From contig CAJNDS010000735.1 in NCBI GenBank assembly GCA_905221605.1, positions 380,001 to 444,000 on the forward strand: DNA of 64,000 nucleotides, given 5' to 3'. Within the stretch, counting starts at the first letter, position 1. Every line of letters begins with the position of its first letter. Shown one piece after another: positions 51,455 to 61,119 of the stretch. The stretch comes from Symbiodinium natans (Eukaryota > Sar > Dinophyceae > Suessiales > Symbiodiniaceae). The position numbers were made by a program, and so were the translations under genes. A model generated the notes under the pieces. That model was not told the origin of the DNA. It saw only the letters and a list, made by a program, of their open reading frames with translations, and did not search any database.

Positions 51455-51765
51455 GGCCGCTTGAGGTGCCGCGAGCTACGTATGCGGTTCAGCACTGTGG
51501 CTGGGTTTAGGTATAGGGTTTGGGGTTTAGGGTTAGGGTTTAGGGTTTAGGGTTTAGGGTTTAGGGTTTAGGGTTTAGGGTTTAGGGTTTAGGGTTTAGG
51601 GTTTAGGGTTTAGGGTTTAGGGTTTAGGGTTTAGGGTTTAGGGAGCCGTGCACAGTTTCGTGCAACGTACGACGCACTTGGGCGGTATTTGACCAGAGCC
51701 ACAGGGAGGGCTCCGGTGAAACCCTCAGGCCGACACGCAAAGCCCCAAACCGCCCCAAACCCTGA
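51455..51765 (+). CDS. Two exons, 3' part, heptad-only intron
   Basis: Exon 51455-51504 (GRLRCRELRMRFSTVA, acceptor CTCTCCAG, donor GTTTAGG) and terminal exon 51642-51765 (EPCTVSCNVRRTWAVFDQSH..., TGA) after TTTAG; 57 residues in phase. The 137-bp intron is heptads. Confidence 0.48.
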
Positions 51766-51769
51766 ACCT

Positions 51770-52140
51770 CACACCCTAAACCCTAAGGCCTCAACCCTAA
51801 ACCCCAACCCTAAACCCTAAGCCCTAAACACCAAACCCTCAGGCCTGAACCCTCAACTCTATAAACCCTATTTATAAGTAAAAACCCTAAGCCCTCAACC
51901 CGAAACCCAAAACCCTAATTAATGTTTACCCTGAAGCCTGAACTAAACCCTAAGCCCTCAACCCTAAACCCCAGACCCTAAACCCTTATTCCTGAGCCGA
52001 AAACCGAAACCCTACCCTTCACCCCAAACCCGAAACCAGAAGCCCTAAACCCTCAACCCTTAACTGTAAGGCCTGAACCCTAAACAGCCCTAAACCCTAA
52101 AGCCTGAACCGAAAACCGAAGCCCTAACCCCTAAACCCCA
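51770..52140. repeat. Degenerate CCCTAAA region
   Basis: Variants CCTCAAC, CCGAAAC and CCTGAAC in loose order; old array. No exon seen. Confidence 0.8.
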
Positions 52141-52249
52141 ACATGTTCGGGTCACAAGCGAGTGCTGTTGGGTCACAGATGAGGCAGTTTTTTGGGTCAC
52201 AAGCAAGTAGAGTACCTTTAGGGTTTGGAGTTAGGGGGGAGGTGAGGGT

Positions 52250-52292
<43 letters not shown>
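52250..52292. repeat. Poly-G run
   Basis: About 43 G. Confidence 0.95.
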
Positions 52293-52293
<1 letters not shown>

Positions 52294-52356
52294 GCAACTA
52301 GCCAGCCCTTTAGGGAATCAGGGTTCGAAGTTTAGGGTGTTTTTTGTAGTAACTAG

Positions 52357-52458
52357 GTCTCAGAACCCGTCGCAGTCTTTCGTCTGCTGCTGAAGATGTG
52401 GGGGCGGGGGGGGGAGGGCACACACAAGCTTCAAATTTGCAGCAGCCCCGAACCCTAA
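52357..52458 (+). CDS. Terminal exon, unidentified
   Basis: After GTAACTAG, 33 codons (VSEPVAVFRLLLKMW, a glycine-rich piece, then THKLQICSSPEP) to a TAA in a CCCTAAA heptad. Confidence 0.42.
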   Translation, partial: VSEPVAVFRLLLKMWGRGGEGTHKLQICSSPEP

Positions 52459-52691
52459 ACCCTAAACCCCAAACACTAGAACCGTCGGTAATGTGAGGCC
52501 AAGATCCGAGCCAAGTGACGGAGCTCAGCGCAGGGGTCGAAGGCCTCAGGGTTCAGGGTTTGGCGTTTTTTTTGGTGTTTAGAGTTTTAGGGTTTAAGGT
52601 TTTTAGGGTTCAGGGTTTAGGGCTTTTAGGGTTTTAGGGTTTTTAGGGTTTTGGGTGTTAGGGTTTTGGGTCTTAGGGTTTCAGCTTCAAG

Positions 52692-53680
52692 GTTAGGGTC
52701 CTGCGGTACCTGGCAGTACCTCTGAAGCTTCATTGCTTACGTAGGGTTGAACAGTGCTCCTAAGCCTTAAGCTTACAGGGTCGGAGCCTTGCAGAACTAT
52801 ACTACACTAGGTAGGCCCTTGGGACGTTTTATATTTTCCCTTATTTGGGTTCAAGAGGATCATATTCAGGAATATTTGTCAGAGGGCTTTAGGGGCCAAC
52901 CTAGTACACCTAACTTCCGAATCTCCAACCAAGGTTTAGGGCCCTTCTCGCACTAGCTTAATGCAACAATGGGCACACTTGCAAACCCTAAACCCTATAC
53001 CCTATACCCTAAACCCTAAACCCATGCACATGGGATGGACTTGAGCACTTGAGGCGGCACCAGTTGATTGCAAGAAGTGTCGAGTCCAGAGGCATACCGC
53101 TTCGGCTTGAGAATCCCTTTTTGACATCCCGAGGCCAAAAAGCAGGAGCAAGCTACACAACCCTAAACCCTAAACCCTAAACCCTAAACCCTAAACCCTA
53201 AACCCTAAACCCTAAACCCTAAACCCTAAACCCTAAACCCTAAACCCTAAACCCTAAACCCTAAACCCTAAACCCTAAACCCTAAGCATGCCACCCTCTT
53301 CCCTGAGCCTGAGAGGTAGTTTCTTTCTGGCAAAAGGATTGCCAACTTGGTCCCTAAACCCTCAACCCTCAACCCTCAACCCTCAACCCTAAACCCTAAA
53401 CCAAGCTCCAAGGAATTTTCGGTCATATGACAGCACCGCTTTTTTGTGAGTGTAAATAGGTAGGCCTCCTTAATCATGTTCAACATCTTGGAGAGTGCAT
53501 AAAACCCTATAAACCCTAAACCCTGATCCCGAAACCCTGGGATACAAGCAATAAGCGCGCTCCCTGCTCCTGTTGTGCGGTGCAGGCGGGCTAGATGAGG
53601 CTCGGGGAGGATTCCGGGGTTGCGGTTTTCACCGGGGGTGTCAGATATCATTATGTACCCCAAAGCCCCCCAAACCCTAA
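52692..53680 (+). CDS. Two exons in phase, tentative
   Basis: Exon 52692-52740 (VRVLRYLAVPLKLHCL, donor GTAGGG) and terminal exon 53586-53680 (GLDEARGGFRGCGFHRGCQI..., TAA in a CCCTAAA heptad). A separate short terminal exon, 53054-53110 (AAPVDCKKCRVQRHTASA), lies between. A minus-strand frame at 53376-53663 overlaps the last exon. Confidence 0.35.
52807..52907. mobile_element. Dispersed element, family O
   Basis: CTAGGTAGGCCCTTGGGAC ... TTATTTGGGTTCAAGAGGATC ... CCAACCTAG. Confidence 0.65.
53160..53285. repeat. CCCTAAA array
   Basis: About 18 perfect heptads. Confidence 0.97.
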
Positions 53681-53816
53681 ACCCTACACCTAAGCCCTAA
53701 GACCTCAGCCCTAAAGCCCTGAGCCCTAGGCCCTAAGCCCCAAGCCCTAAGCCCTAAGCCCTAAGCCCCAAGCCCTGAGCCCTAAGCCCTAAACTAAACC
53801 TTACTCCATGTTTCAG

Positions 53817-54365
53817 ACTCAGACGTAGTTCCTTGCTTGACAAGCCCCACACACATTCGGTCGCCCGCCTGTACCAATGTGAAGGCTAGTCCGTACTGGT
53901 GCAAGTGTGGCCCAACCTTTTGGGTTTAAGGTTTGTGTTTTTTTGGGTTTAGGGTTTAGGGTTTAGGGTTTAGGGTTTAGGGTTTAGGGTTTAGGGTTTA
54001 GGCTTGTGCATCTGGTTTGGTTTTCGGGTTTCGGGTTTAGGGTCGGTTTTGTCTAAACCTAAATTACACGTAGTGTTTTTGGTATAGGGTTTAGCGTATC
54101 TGGAGTTTAGGCTCGGATGTTTATGGCTTCAGGGCGTCGGGGAGATTTAGGCTTGTGATAACGGGCTCGACCCTAAGTGGGCATCACGTGATTCTTCCGA
54201 ATCTATGGCTTTTACATGTTCTTTGCAGGGTTTAAGGTTTAGGGTTTGAGTTTAGGGTTTAGGGCATCAGCCTTGTGCCCCTTCACCCAAAGAATTTTAA
54301 CGTTGAAACGCCGGGGTGAGCAACACCCCCAAGCAGCCAGAGCACCACCAAGTTCTCTAAATTAG
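53817..54365 (+). CDS. Three-exon gene model, 3' part, cysteine-containing
   Basis: Exons 53817-53923 (HIRSPACTNVKASPYWCKCG), 54151-54229 (ACDNGLDPKWASRDSSESMA) and 54271-54365 (LCPFTQRILTLKRRGEQHPQ, TAG) in phase. Acceptors are TTTCAG, TTTAG and ATCAG; donors are GTTTAAGG twice. The second intron is 41 bp of heptads plus GCATCAG. Five cysteines in exons 1 and 2 are suggestive of metal binding but match no family I know. Confidence 0.5.
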
Positions 54366-54615
54366 GATCCTTGTTTTGCCCTAAACGGCCCCCGTAAAAT
54401 AAGGAACCTTAACTGGGGCCCTTATGCTGGGGCTTAGCAAAACCCCATCATCAGTGGCATGTTCATGCCAACAACCATTGTCCCTGGGTATCGGTTAAAA
54501 CCCGAATCCCTTGCAAGGTTGCACGCTCTGGCCCTGAAAAGGTTTAGGGTTTAGGGTTTAGGGATTAGGGTTTAGGCTTTAGGCTTTAATTAGGGTTTAG
54601 GGTTTAGGGCTTGAG

Positions 54616-54720
54616 GACCCACACTCTGCATGAACACCAGAAAGGCGCTGACAGAAGGCCCCGTCTACGAAGCCTCGGCGGGCACGGCTTCCGTACGCGA
54701 GCCGTAAAGCCAACACTCCA
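54616..54720 (+). CDS. Possible exon, basic
   Basis: After GCTTGAG, frame THTLHEHQKGADRRPRLRSL and on into CCCCAAA repeats. Minus-strand frames overlap, and the donor is unclear. Confidence 0.28.
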
Positions 54721-54739
54721 AAACCCCGAAGCCCTGAGG

Positions 54740-54908
54740 CTAACCCCCAGACCCCAAACCCCCAAACCCCCAAACCCCCAAACCCCCAAACCCCCAAACC
54801 CCCAAACCTAAACCTAAACCTTATAAACCCCTAAACCCCAAACCCCCAAACCTAAACCTTATAAGTCCCTAAGTCCCTAGGCCCCTAAACCCCAAACCCC
54901 CAAACCGC
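54740..54908. repeat. CCCCAAA array with 39-bp blocks
   Basis: AACCTAAACCTTATAA blocks here are the reverse complement of those at 50577-50830. Confidence 0.9.
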
Positions 54909-54999
54909 CCTGCTCCTTCACAGGCCGGCGTGCCAATGCCAAGGAGACAGCGGCAAGCAAGTAGCCATGATTAGCACCCACGGATGCCCTAAGTCTCAT

Positions 55000-55104
55000 G
55001 GTAGCCCAGTGGTACCCTTTACCCTTTTTTGATTCTGATTTCCCTTATGAGGGAACCAACCCAAAAAAGGGTGCCCTTATTGTGATATGGTTACTGGGCT
55101 ACCA
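55000..55104. mobile_element. Foldback element, family A, complete
   Basis: GGTAGCCCAGTGGTACCCTT and GGTTACTGGGCTACC, the best-preserved A copy. Confidence 0.93.
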
Positions 55105-55452
55105 ATAAGTCGTGAGGGTCCAACCCTTATTCCCTTAGAGACAGGAAGTTTGCCCGAGCTATTGGCAGCCTTTATTCCCTTAGAGACAGGGAAGTTTACC
55201 CCGAACTATTGGGTACAATTTTCCCTAACAATTAGGTACGTTTCTCGTTTTAAGGGTGCGGAGGTTACTCCAAGTATTGGTCGTATTGTTGCAGGTACCA
55301 ACCAGCCCATGACTCTTCCCAATACCCAAGCCCTAAGGCCTCAACCCCAAATAACTTTTAACCCTACTCCCGCCCCCCTCCCCCTCCCCCCTCCCTCGCC
55401 ACGCCTTTCCTTGCACTTGAGTGGTTCATGGCGAGCCAATTTAGTATGGTAA
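55105..55452 (+). CDS. Open frame with an internal 43-bp duplication
   Basis: The frame runs from element A to TAA at 55452 and contains TTATTCCCTTAGAGACAGG twice (near 55130 and 55173). The middle (GAEVTPSIGRIVAG, donor-like GTACC) may be one exon. The proline-rich tail is low complexity. The whole is doubtful as a single CDS. Confidence 0.28.
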   Translation: MSREGPTLIPLETGSLPELLAAFIPLETGKFTPNYWVQFSLTIRYVSRFKGAEVTPSIGRIVAGTNQPMTLPNTQALRPQPQITFNPTPAPLPLPPPSPRLSLHLSGSWRANLVW

Positions 55453-55613
55453 GTAGAACTAGAATCAGCAGGATTCATGCAGTATCAGGTATCAGTAGGG
55501 GTTACCGGAGTAAGACCTTCCCCCCCCCCCCCCCCTCCCTTATTATGAGTTCCAGCGACACATGAACATGCAATCTTGAAGCCTGTGCTGAGAAGATCTA
55601 CGGCCACAGGGTT

Positions 55614-55723
55614 ACCCAAAGGCTCCATGTACCCTTATAGTAGATACCTAGGCCTTAAGGTACCCTTATAGGAACCCTTTAAGGCCTAGGTATCTACTAT
55701 ATGGGTACATGGAGCCTCTGGGT
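55614..55723. mobile_element. Foldback element, family D
   Basis: AAAGGCTCCATGTACCCTTA and TATGGGTACATGGAGCCTCT, nearly identical to 20309-20418. Confidence 0.92.
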
Positions 55724-55901
55724 TACGTAACAATGGCCCCTTACCCGAAGACTTGTTTTGTCTTATTGGTTTAGAGGTTTAGGATTTTCATGCACTGTGC
55801 TGTTTCCCTTCTTGAAGGGTTTCTGGGTTACTAAGAGTAAAGGTTACAGTACTTGAAGGGTTCAATTTAGTACTTTTCGGGGCGGTTAACAGAACCTCTA
55901 G

Positions 55902-56081
55902 CGGTCGAAGCACACCAGGACCAGGACTGTCGAAACCTCCGAATCATCCGTTCTCGGCCCCGCAGATGACGCAGAGGCCTTACCTGTGGGCTTGGAGTCT
56001 TCCCCTAAGGCTCTAAGGCCCCTTATTTCAGGGTTTTGGGGCCAAGAAGCCCTCTTATGTAAGATTTCCGGGCTGTTTTGA
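55902..56081 (+). CDS. Terminal exon of 59 codons, end supplied by element S
   Basis: After ACCTCTAG the frame (TVETSESSVLGPADDAEALP) continues into element S, which supplies PLISGFWGQEALL... and TGA. A minus-strand frame (55898-56203) covers the same DNA but starts in the element. Confidence 0.42.
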   Translation, partial: RSKHTRTRTVETSESSVLGPADDAEALPVGLESSPKALRPLISGFWGQEALLCKISGLF

Positions 56082-56098
56082 GCCTCAGATTTCATGAG
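56005..56098. mobile_element. Dispersed element, family S
   Basis: AAGGCCCCTTATTTCAGGG ... GGGCTGTTTTGAGCCTC. Confidence 0.7.
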
Positions 56099-56311
56099 GC
56101 TTGTACAATTCGAGTAGGGCCAGTAGGCCTTCGAGTCGGGTGGCATCGGCCACTGGGAGTGTATGCGGAAATCCGTCGTGGCGTGAATGAGAAGGGTGGC
56201 CATCTTACTTGACCAGCTGCAGGTGTCCAGTCAAGAGGGTTTAGGGTTTAGGGTTTAGGGCTGGCTTGTACCAAAAGTGTTGAAACATCTCAGAGAGTAG
56301 GGGGTTTTCGA

Positions 56312-56400
56312 AATTAGGGGTACCGTATTGGGGTCCTTGTTACAAAGGAATCCTACTGTTTGGGGGTTTATATTTGGGCCCCTTATTTTCGTAAACTCCC
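56312..56400. mobile_element. Dispersed element, family K
   Basis: TTAGGGGTACCGTATTGGGG ... CTTATTTTCGTAAACTCC. Related pieces are near 6610, 11730, 12224 and 25087. Confidence 0.55.
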
Positions 56401-56472
56401 AGTTTAGGGTTTAGGCTCTGAAGTATGGACATAGGTTTAGGCTGCTATACCAAGTGGGCACATTTCAAGCAG

Positions 56473-56520
56473 GCCACGACAGAACTGTTCTGCTCCTCAA
56501 AACCTGAGGGTAGGACATGA
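56473..56520 (+). CDS. Short terminal exon
   Basis: After TTTCAAGCAG, 15 codons (ATTELFCSSKPEGRT) and TGA; a GTAGGA donor inside is possible. Confidence 0.28.
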   Translation, partial: ATTELFCSSKPEGRT

Positions 56521-56863
56521 GAGACGATGATATTTCTCGGAGTTGTTGCCAGTAGGTTCCCCCCAGGCCAAGCCCAAACTCAAAACCTGAACCCCCCCTG
56601 CACCCCCCCCCCCCCCCCCCCCCTAACCTGAAGCGGTTCCCCTCAATCCTAAATCCTAAACTTTTGAAACCCTGCCCCAAGAGCCCAACACCCCCCCCCA
56701 ACCTGAAAGTGTTCCCCTAAACCCTAACCCCTAAACCCTAAAACCCCCCAGCCTGAAAGGGTTCCCCTAAACCCTAAACCCTAAACCCTAAACTCTAAAC
56801 CCTAAACCCTAAACCCTAAACCCTAAACCCTAAACCCCTGTCCCAAGAGCCCAACCCTCACAG

Positions 56864-57293
56864 GGGCAGGCGGAAACACAGCGAACGACCCGCTGGGACA
56901 CGTGCGGCCTCTCAGAAGTCCAACTCGGTAGGCCTTCGGATATTGAGATTATTCCCCTATTGGGTTGAAGATCCCCTATGGGTTTAGGGTTTACGGCTTC
57001 AGTGAGTACGGTTTAGGGTCTAGGGTTTAGGCAAGCTCGGCCGGTGACAAAAGCTGAAAGCACCACCCGCAAGAACATTGAATGTCGGCCACCCGGTTAT
57101 CATGAGGCTTTCATGGACCTTGAGGGGAGGGGGGGATGGGTTTAGGGTTTAGGGTTTGGGTTTAGGGTTTAGGGTTTAGGGTTTAGGGTTTAGGGTTTAG
57201 GGTTTAGGGTTTAGGGTTTAGGGTTTAGGGTTTAGGGTTTAGAGGAGGAGCCTGGAGAGTCTAGGGTGTATGGCCAAGCTTTGTAGCGTTTGA
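56864..57293 (+). CDS. Three-exon gene model, 3' part
   Basis: Exons 56864-56927 (GQAETQRTTRWDTCGLSEVQ), 57036-57139 (STTRKNIECRPPGYHEAFMD) and 57243-57293 (RRSLESLGCMAKLCSV, TGA) in phase; 72 residues. Donors are GTAGGCC at the edge of element O, and GTTTAGGG. Acceptors are TCACAG, GGCAAG and TTTAG. Intron 2 is 103 bp of heptads. Confidence 0.5.
57140..57242 (+). repeat. Predicted intron made only of TTTAGGG
   Basis: 103 bp from GTTTAGGG to TTTAG with one short unit. Confidence 0.85.
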
Positions 57294-57683
57294 GACTTAA
57301 GTCTTGGCTCCCAGAGTCTAGGCTTTGGGGTTGCTTCGGGTTGCGGGGAACTTCCTATAAAGGTGTATGAACCAGAAAACCTTCTAGGGTCATTCAACCT
57401 ATACTACTATGACTTTACTTCCTATGAAGGTATATAAACCCATAAACCCTTTTTAGGGTTCAAGAAAATCAGATGTCGTTGTTGAGCCCGCTCACAAGTT
57501 GACAAATATATTTTCAAACGCCAACTTCGCACGCACTACATATATGGGCGTTTAGCTTTCAAGCCGCAGTTTCCACCGATGGCATTCTCCAAACCCCCTA
57601 AACCCTACTAACCCTAAACCCTAAACCCTAAACCCTCAACCCTAAACCCTAAACCGAGCTGAAAGGTCGTCCTCCATTGCAAG

Positions 57684-58282
57684 TCAGTTCTTTCCGCGCA
57701 CAAAGACCCGGAAGGGCTTCGAGGACAGGCTGCCCATGAGGGCTCAGAGTTGAAAGGGGTCTGCCTCTGTATCCGGGCGTCGCAATGTTTAGAGAGTTAT
57801 AACATGTTACAGGTGCTGTATAAAGTTTATCATATTAATATACGTATATATATATATATATCTATATAATTGATATGTACATTTTGTATGTATGTATGGA
57901 TGTATGTATGTATGTATGTGTGTGTATTTATGTATGTATGTATGTATGTATGTATGTATGTATGTATGTATGTATGTATGTATGTATGTATGTATGTATG
58001 TCTGTATGTATGTATGTATGTATGTATGTAGTTTATGTGTTGGTGTGTGTAGTGTGTGTGTATGTGTGTGTGTGTATGTATGTGTGTATTGTGTGTATGT
58101 GTGTGTGTATGTATGTGTGTGTGTGTGTATGTGTGTGTGTGTGTATAAAGCGATGTGGGGGGGCGGTACTTCTAGCAGTGGCTGTAGGATCTACGGACCT
58201 AGAGAGCGCTAAAGAGCCCCCGGCTTCCGCGTCGGGGTTTGGATTGTGGCTGTGGGGCTTCCGGGGCGGTTTTGGTTTTTAG
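57684..58282 (+). CDS. Two exons around a microsatellite intron
   Basis: Exon 57684-57812 (43 codons, KDPEGLRGQAAHEGSELKGV; acceptor TTGCAAG, donor CAG|GTGCTG) and exon 58151-58282 (VAVGSTDLESAKEPPASASG) to TAG, in phase. The intron contains TA and ATGT repeats. A GTTTTGG donor at 58269 could replace the stop. Confidence 0.42.
57887..58140. repeat. ATGT tetranucleotide microsatellite
   Basis: About 35 ATGT units, then GTGT variants. The Met/Cys/Val/Tyr frames are artefacts. Confidence 0.98.
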
Positions 58283-58399
58283 GGTTAAGGGCCTAAGGGT
58301 TGAGGGCCATGTAGGAGGCATAACAACCCGGGACGTGAGTGAATATAGACTATAGACCTCAATGCTTCGAGTCTAAAATGTGCGACTTTTTGGTCCAAG

Positions 58400-58623
58400 G
58401 CCGTTGAAGGCTCTGGCCAAGTGCTGGTCAGAGAGCCCTCTGTCCGCCTAACCGATCAGGGGTAGGATTTTCCATGACCTTAAATCCTCTGTCTAGCCTT
58501 TATAAAGCCGCACATGTTTAGTTTTTATCGGGTCCCCAAACCTACCCCAACTATGTCCGCGGACCGCTGGCCAAGGTAATGCAGGCAGAGGGTTATAGTT
58601 CTTTGCGGCGTAGGATCTTGAGG
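58400..58623 (+). CDS. Two separate candidate exons
   Basis: 58400-58461 after GTCCAAG (AVEGSGQVLVREPSVRLTDQ, donor GTAGGA, phase 2) and 58585-58623 after AATGCAG (AEGYSSLRRRILR, donor GTTTAGGG). They do not join directly in phase. Confidence 0.33.
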
Positions 58624-58696
58624 GTTTAGGGTTTAGGGTTTAGGGGTTCAGTTTTTTAGGGTTTAGGGTTTAGGGTTTAGGGTTTAGGGTGTCTCA

Positions 58697-58950
58697 ATGA
58701 GTGGGCGCGCTGGTGCTGAAAGCACCCAGGCGCGCGCCCCGACTTGCATAAGCCCACCCCCGCTGGCGCTCCACCCTCGCCTTAACCTTTACGGGTTTAG
58801 GGTTCTTTTTGAACTCTGATCGTGCTTTTGTTATTTTTCTCTTGTCCATTGGCTGGGTTAAAAGCTCGGCATCGATGCAGATCAACTACCCTGAAGTTGC
58901 AGCCCTTAGGCATTGCAAGGGAGATATCTATCAATCGAGGGCTGCTGGAG
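58697..58950 (+). CDS. First two exons of an unidentified gene
   Basis: Exon 58697-58794 opens with ATG (MSGRAGAESTQARAPTCISP) and ends GG|GTTTAGGG. Exon 58881-58950 after GATGCAG (LKLQPLGIAREISINRGLLE) joins in phase and ends at GTTTGGGC. The 3' part was not found. The following 240 bp contains a direct repeat (GGCTGCCGCCTTCG near 58967 and 59141). Confidence 0.46.
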
Positions 58951-59179
58951 GTTTGGGCTTGGGCTGGCTGCCGCCTTCGCCCTCGGCGATGCTGCGTGCT
59001 GGGCGGGGGTTTGGAAAACTTGCTTGGAAGGGCGTGAAATCAAAGGTTTGGGCTTTCGCCATTTCTAATGTTGGGCTTAGATGTCCATCATTCGAGGGCT
59101 TGTGGGAGGGCCAACAAGTCAAAGGTTTGGGATTGGGTTGGCTGCCGCCTTCGTCCTTGGTGATGCTGCGTCTTGCTTG

Positions 59180-59830
59180 ACCCCCTCATTTGGGGTGTTT
59201 TTTGGCTGGAATCAGTGAAAGGCTCGGTTTTGATCAAAAATGCAGAAAACGAGAGCCCACCCAGAACCGTCACTTGAGTACTAAAAAATAGCATTTTTAA
59301 CTGGGGCCCGGGCCGATCCTGGGCTCCCTCTCATTTGGGGAGTTTTTGGGGGTAAACTTTCCCCTTCAAGGGGGGTCGGAGTTTTGAGCAAGGGGGGTCT
59401 CCCAAAAGAAAAGGTCGCCGGGGTCCAGTGACCCTTTGAAGGTCCCTTAGAAAAGCTCTGGGAAGAGGCCAGATCAGCCTCCCAGCAGGGCCTCCCACCT
59501 GGGAGGGGCTTCCCAAACAATGGCCTCCCAGGCAAGGGGGCCTGTCAGGCAGGGGCCTCCCAGGCAGGGGTCTTAGGCAGCCCAAGGCAGGGGCCTCCCA
59601 AACAGGGCCCAGGCAGGGCGGGGGGCCTCCCAGGCCTCCCAGGCTTGCCAGGCAGGGGCCTCCCGGGGGCCTCCCAGACAGGGCCTCACAAGCAGAGGCA
59701 GGATGCCCAGTACGAGGAAAAGGTTCCCCTGGTCCACGAAAACGGCTGGAGGCTCCTCTGGGAGGGGCCCTGAGAGACCTCACAAAAGGAGGTTGCTGCG
59801 TTTTACCCGAAGGTTTGGGGTATCTCATTC
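59180..59830. repeat. GGCCTCCCAGGCAGGG minisatellite and flank
   Basis: From 59500 to 59700 about ten 15-18 bp units rich in GGCCTCCCAGGC. The long minus-strand Pro/Gly frame over it is an artefact. Confidence 0.85.
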
Positions 59831-59834
59831 TAAG

Positions 59835-60127
59835 GCGACCTGACGGGTTTCTCGCCAGCGACCTGCCGGGTCCACCGCGCAGCCCGCAGCTGCCTGCGGG
59901 ACTGGAGCTCCGTCGCCCGCCGGAGGGCTTCTGGCTCCGGAGCTACCTCGCCTGCCGGCTTCGGTGCGTTCGCCCTGCTCGACGGCCCCGGGCTCACTCA
60001 GTTTAGGGCTTAGGGTTTAGGGACCCGACTCTTTGATACAACATCGTGAACCCTGGAGGAGCCATCGCCACAGGTGTCCCCAAAGAGTACGAAAGGCCGC
60101 TTTGCTTCTGATGAGGCTACGCCCTAA
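59835..60127 (+). CDS. Two exons, 3' part, Arg/Pro-rich
   Basis: Exon 59835-60000 has 55 codons (GLELRRPPEGFWLRSYLACR) and ends TCA|GTTTAGGG. Terminal exon 60074-60127 after GCCACAG (VSPKSTKGRFASDEATP) ends at a TAA in CCCTAAA. The joined frame is in phase. Exon 1 is GC-rich, so an open frame there is less telling. Confidence 0.42.
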
Positions 60128-60161
60128 ACCCTAAACCCTAAACCCTAAACCCTAAACCCTA

Positions 60162-60270
60162 AAGATCCATGTGCCTATGTAGTATATACGATGTTTGGGC
60201 CCTAGTTATACTATATAGGAACCCCCTTTAAGGCCCAAGTATATACTACATAGGCACATGGATCCTTAGG
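60162..60270. mobile_element. Foldback D whose end merges into CCCTAAA
   Basis: CCCTAAAGATCCATGTGCC left, GGCACATGGATCCTTAGG right. The array runs directly into the terminal repeat. Confidence 0.88.
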
Positions 60271-60442
60271 AATTTCCGCTTTTGAACTGAACCTGTGCGC
60301 CCTGAGCCCCGCACTCGAATCTCCGATTCGCTTAAGTAAGCTTTACCGTGCCACCGTAGGCCCCAATCAACTGCTTAGGGTTTAGGGTTTAGGGTTTAGG
60401 GTGATTAGGGTTTATGACTTATGGGGCGTAGCGCAAGTCCAG

Positions 60443-60538
60443 TCCTGGCTGAGGCTACGTATCACCATGGAGGCGTCTTTTCGGGTGGAAGAATGTGCCG
60501 GAGGGCATATCCTGAAGCCCTTGCTGGCCCCAAGTTGA
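60443..60538 (+). CDS. Terminal exon, unidentified
   Basis: After AAGTCCAG, 31 codons (MEASFRVEECAGGHILKPLL within) and TGA. The internal ATG has ACCATGG context and could be a start. Confidence 0.38.
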   Translation, partial: SWLRLRITMEASFRVEECAGGHILKPLLAPS

Positions 60539-60707
60539 ACACCAAACCCCTAAACTCTAAACTTGCGGCCAGAGGAAACCGCCCACACATCTGAACGAAA
60601 GAACCATGTGACACCCTAAACCTTAAACCCTGAACCCTCAACCCTAAACCCTAAACCCTAAACCCTAAACCCTAAACCCTACCTGCTGTCATGGCTTCTG
60701 TTGCGAG

Positions 60708-60785
60708 GGGGCTCCACGCGGCGCCGGAGCCGGCTTGAGAAGACAGTGTCGCAGAAGGAGCAGCTACCTGGCTTTCCGAGCAGGG
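60708..60785 (+). CDS. Internal exon, basic
   Basis: After TTGCGAG, two bases and 25 codons (RRRSRLEKTVSQKEQLPGFP) ending at GTTTGG. Confidence 0.34.
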
Positions 60786-61119
60786 GTTTGGGATTTGGGG
60801 TTTAGTGTTAGGGTTTAGGGTTTTGGGTTTAGGGTTTAGGGTTTCGGGTTTCGGGTTTAGGGTAGCCTGTTTCAGAGAGGAAGCTATTTACCCCTGTTTT
60901 GGGTTCAGACTTTACGTTAGGGCTTAGGGTTCAAGGTTTAGGGGAAACAAGGGAGGAGGGGGGGGGGGGTTCCATAATTACGATCACATGTTTTTGGTAC
61001 ATCAGGTGCAGCCCTATCTGGGGAAATGTTCTGGTACATAGGTTCTAAGCACAAGAAGCTCTCAAAGTTATGTTTGTGGTTTCGTTACGTTTATCTGTCT
61101 TGTTCGGGAATGCAGCAAG

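Noticed and set aside
53376-53663. 95-codon minus-strand frame
   Set aside because: The plus-strand terminal exon at 53586 has a clear acceptor and stop, and the minus frame starts and ends in heptads. It remains possible.
57875-58212. Met/Tyr/Val/Cys frames of over 100 codons
   Set aside because: They translate the ATGT microsatellite; only the part after 58151 is considered coding.
59331-59828. 165-codon minus-strand frame
   Set aside because: Pro/Gly/Leu composition follows directly from the GGCCTCCCAGGC minisatellite.
60001-60020. A 20-nt heptad intron
   Set aside because: Splicing to the TTTAG at 60020 would keep the frame open, but the acceptor at 60073 gives a normal 73-nt intron.
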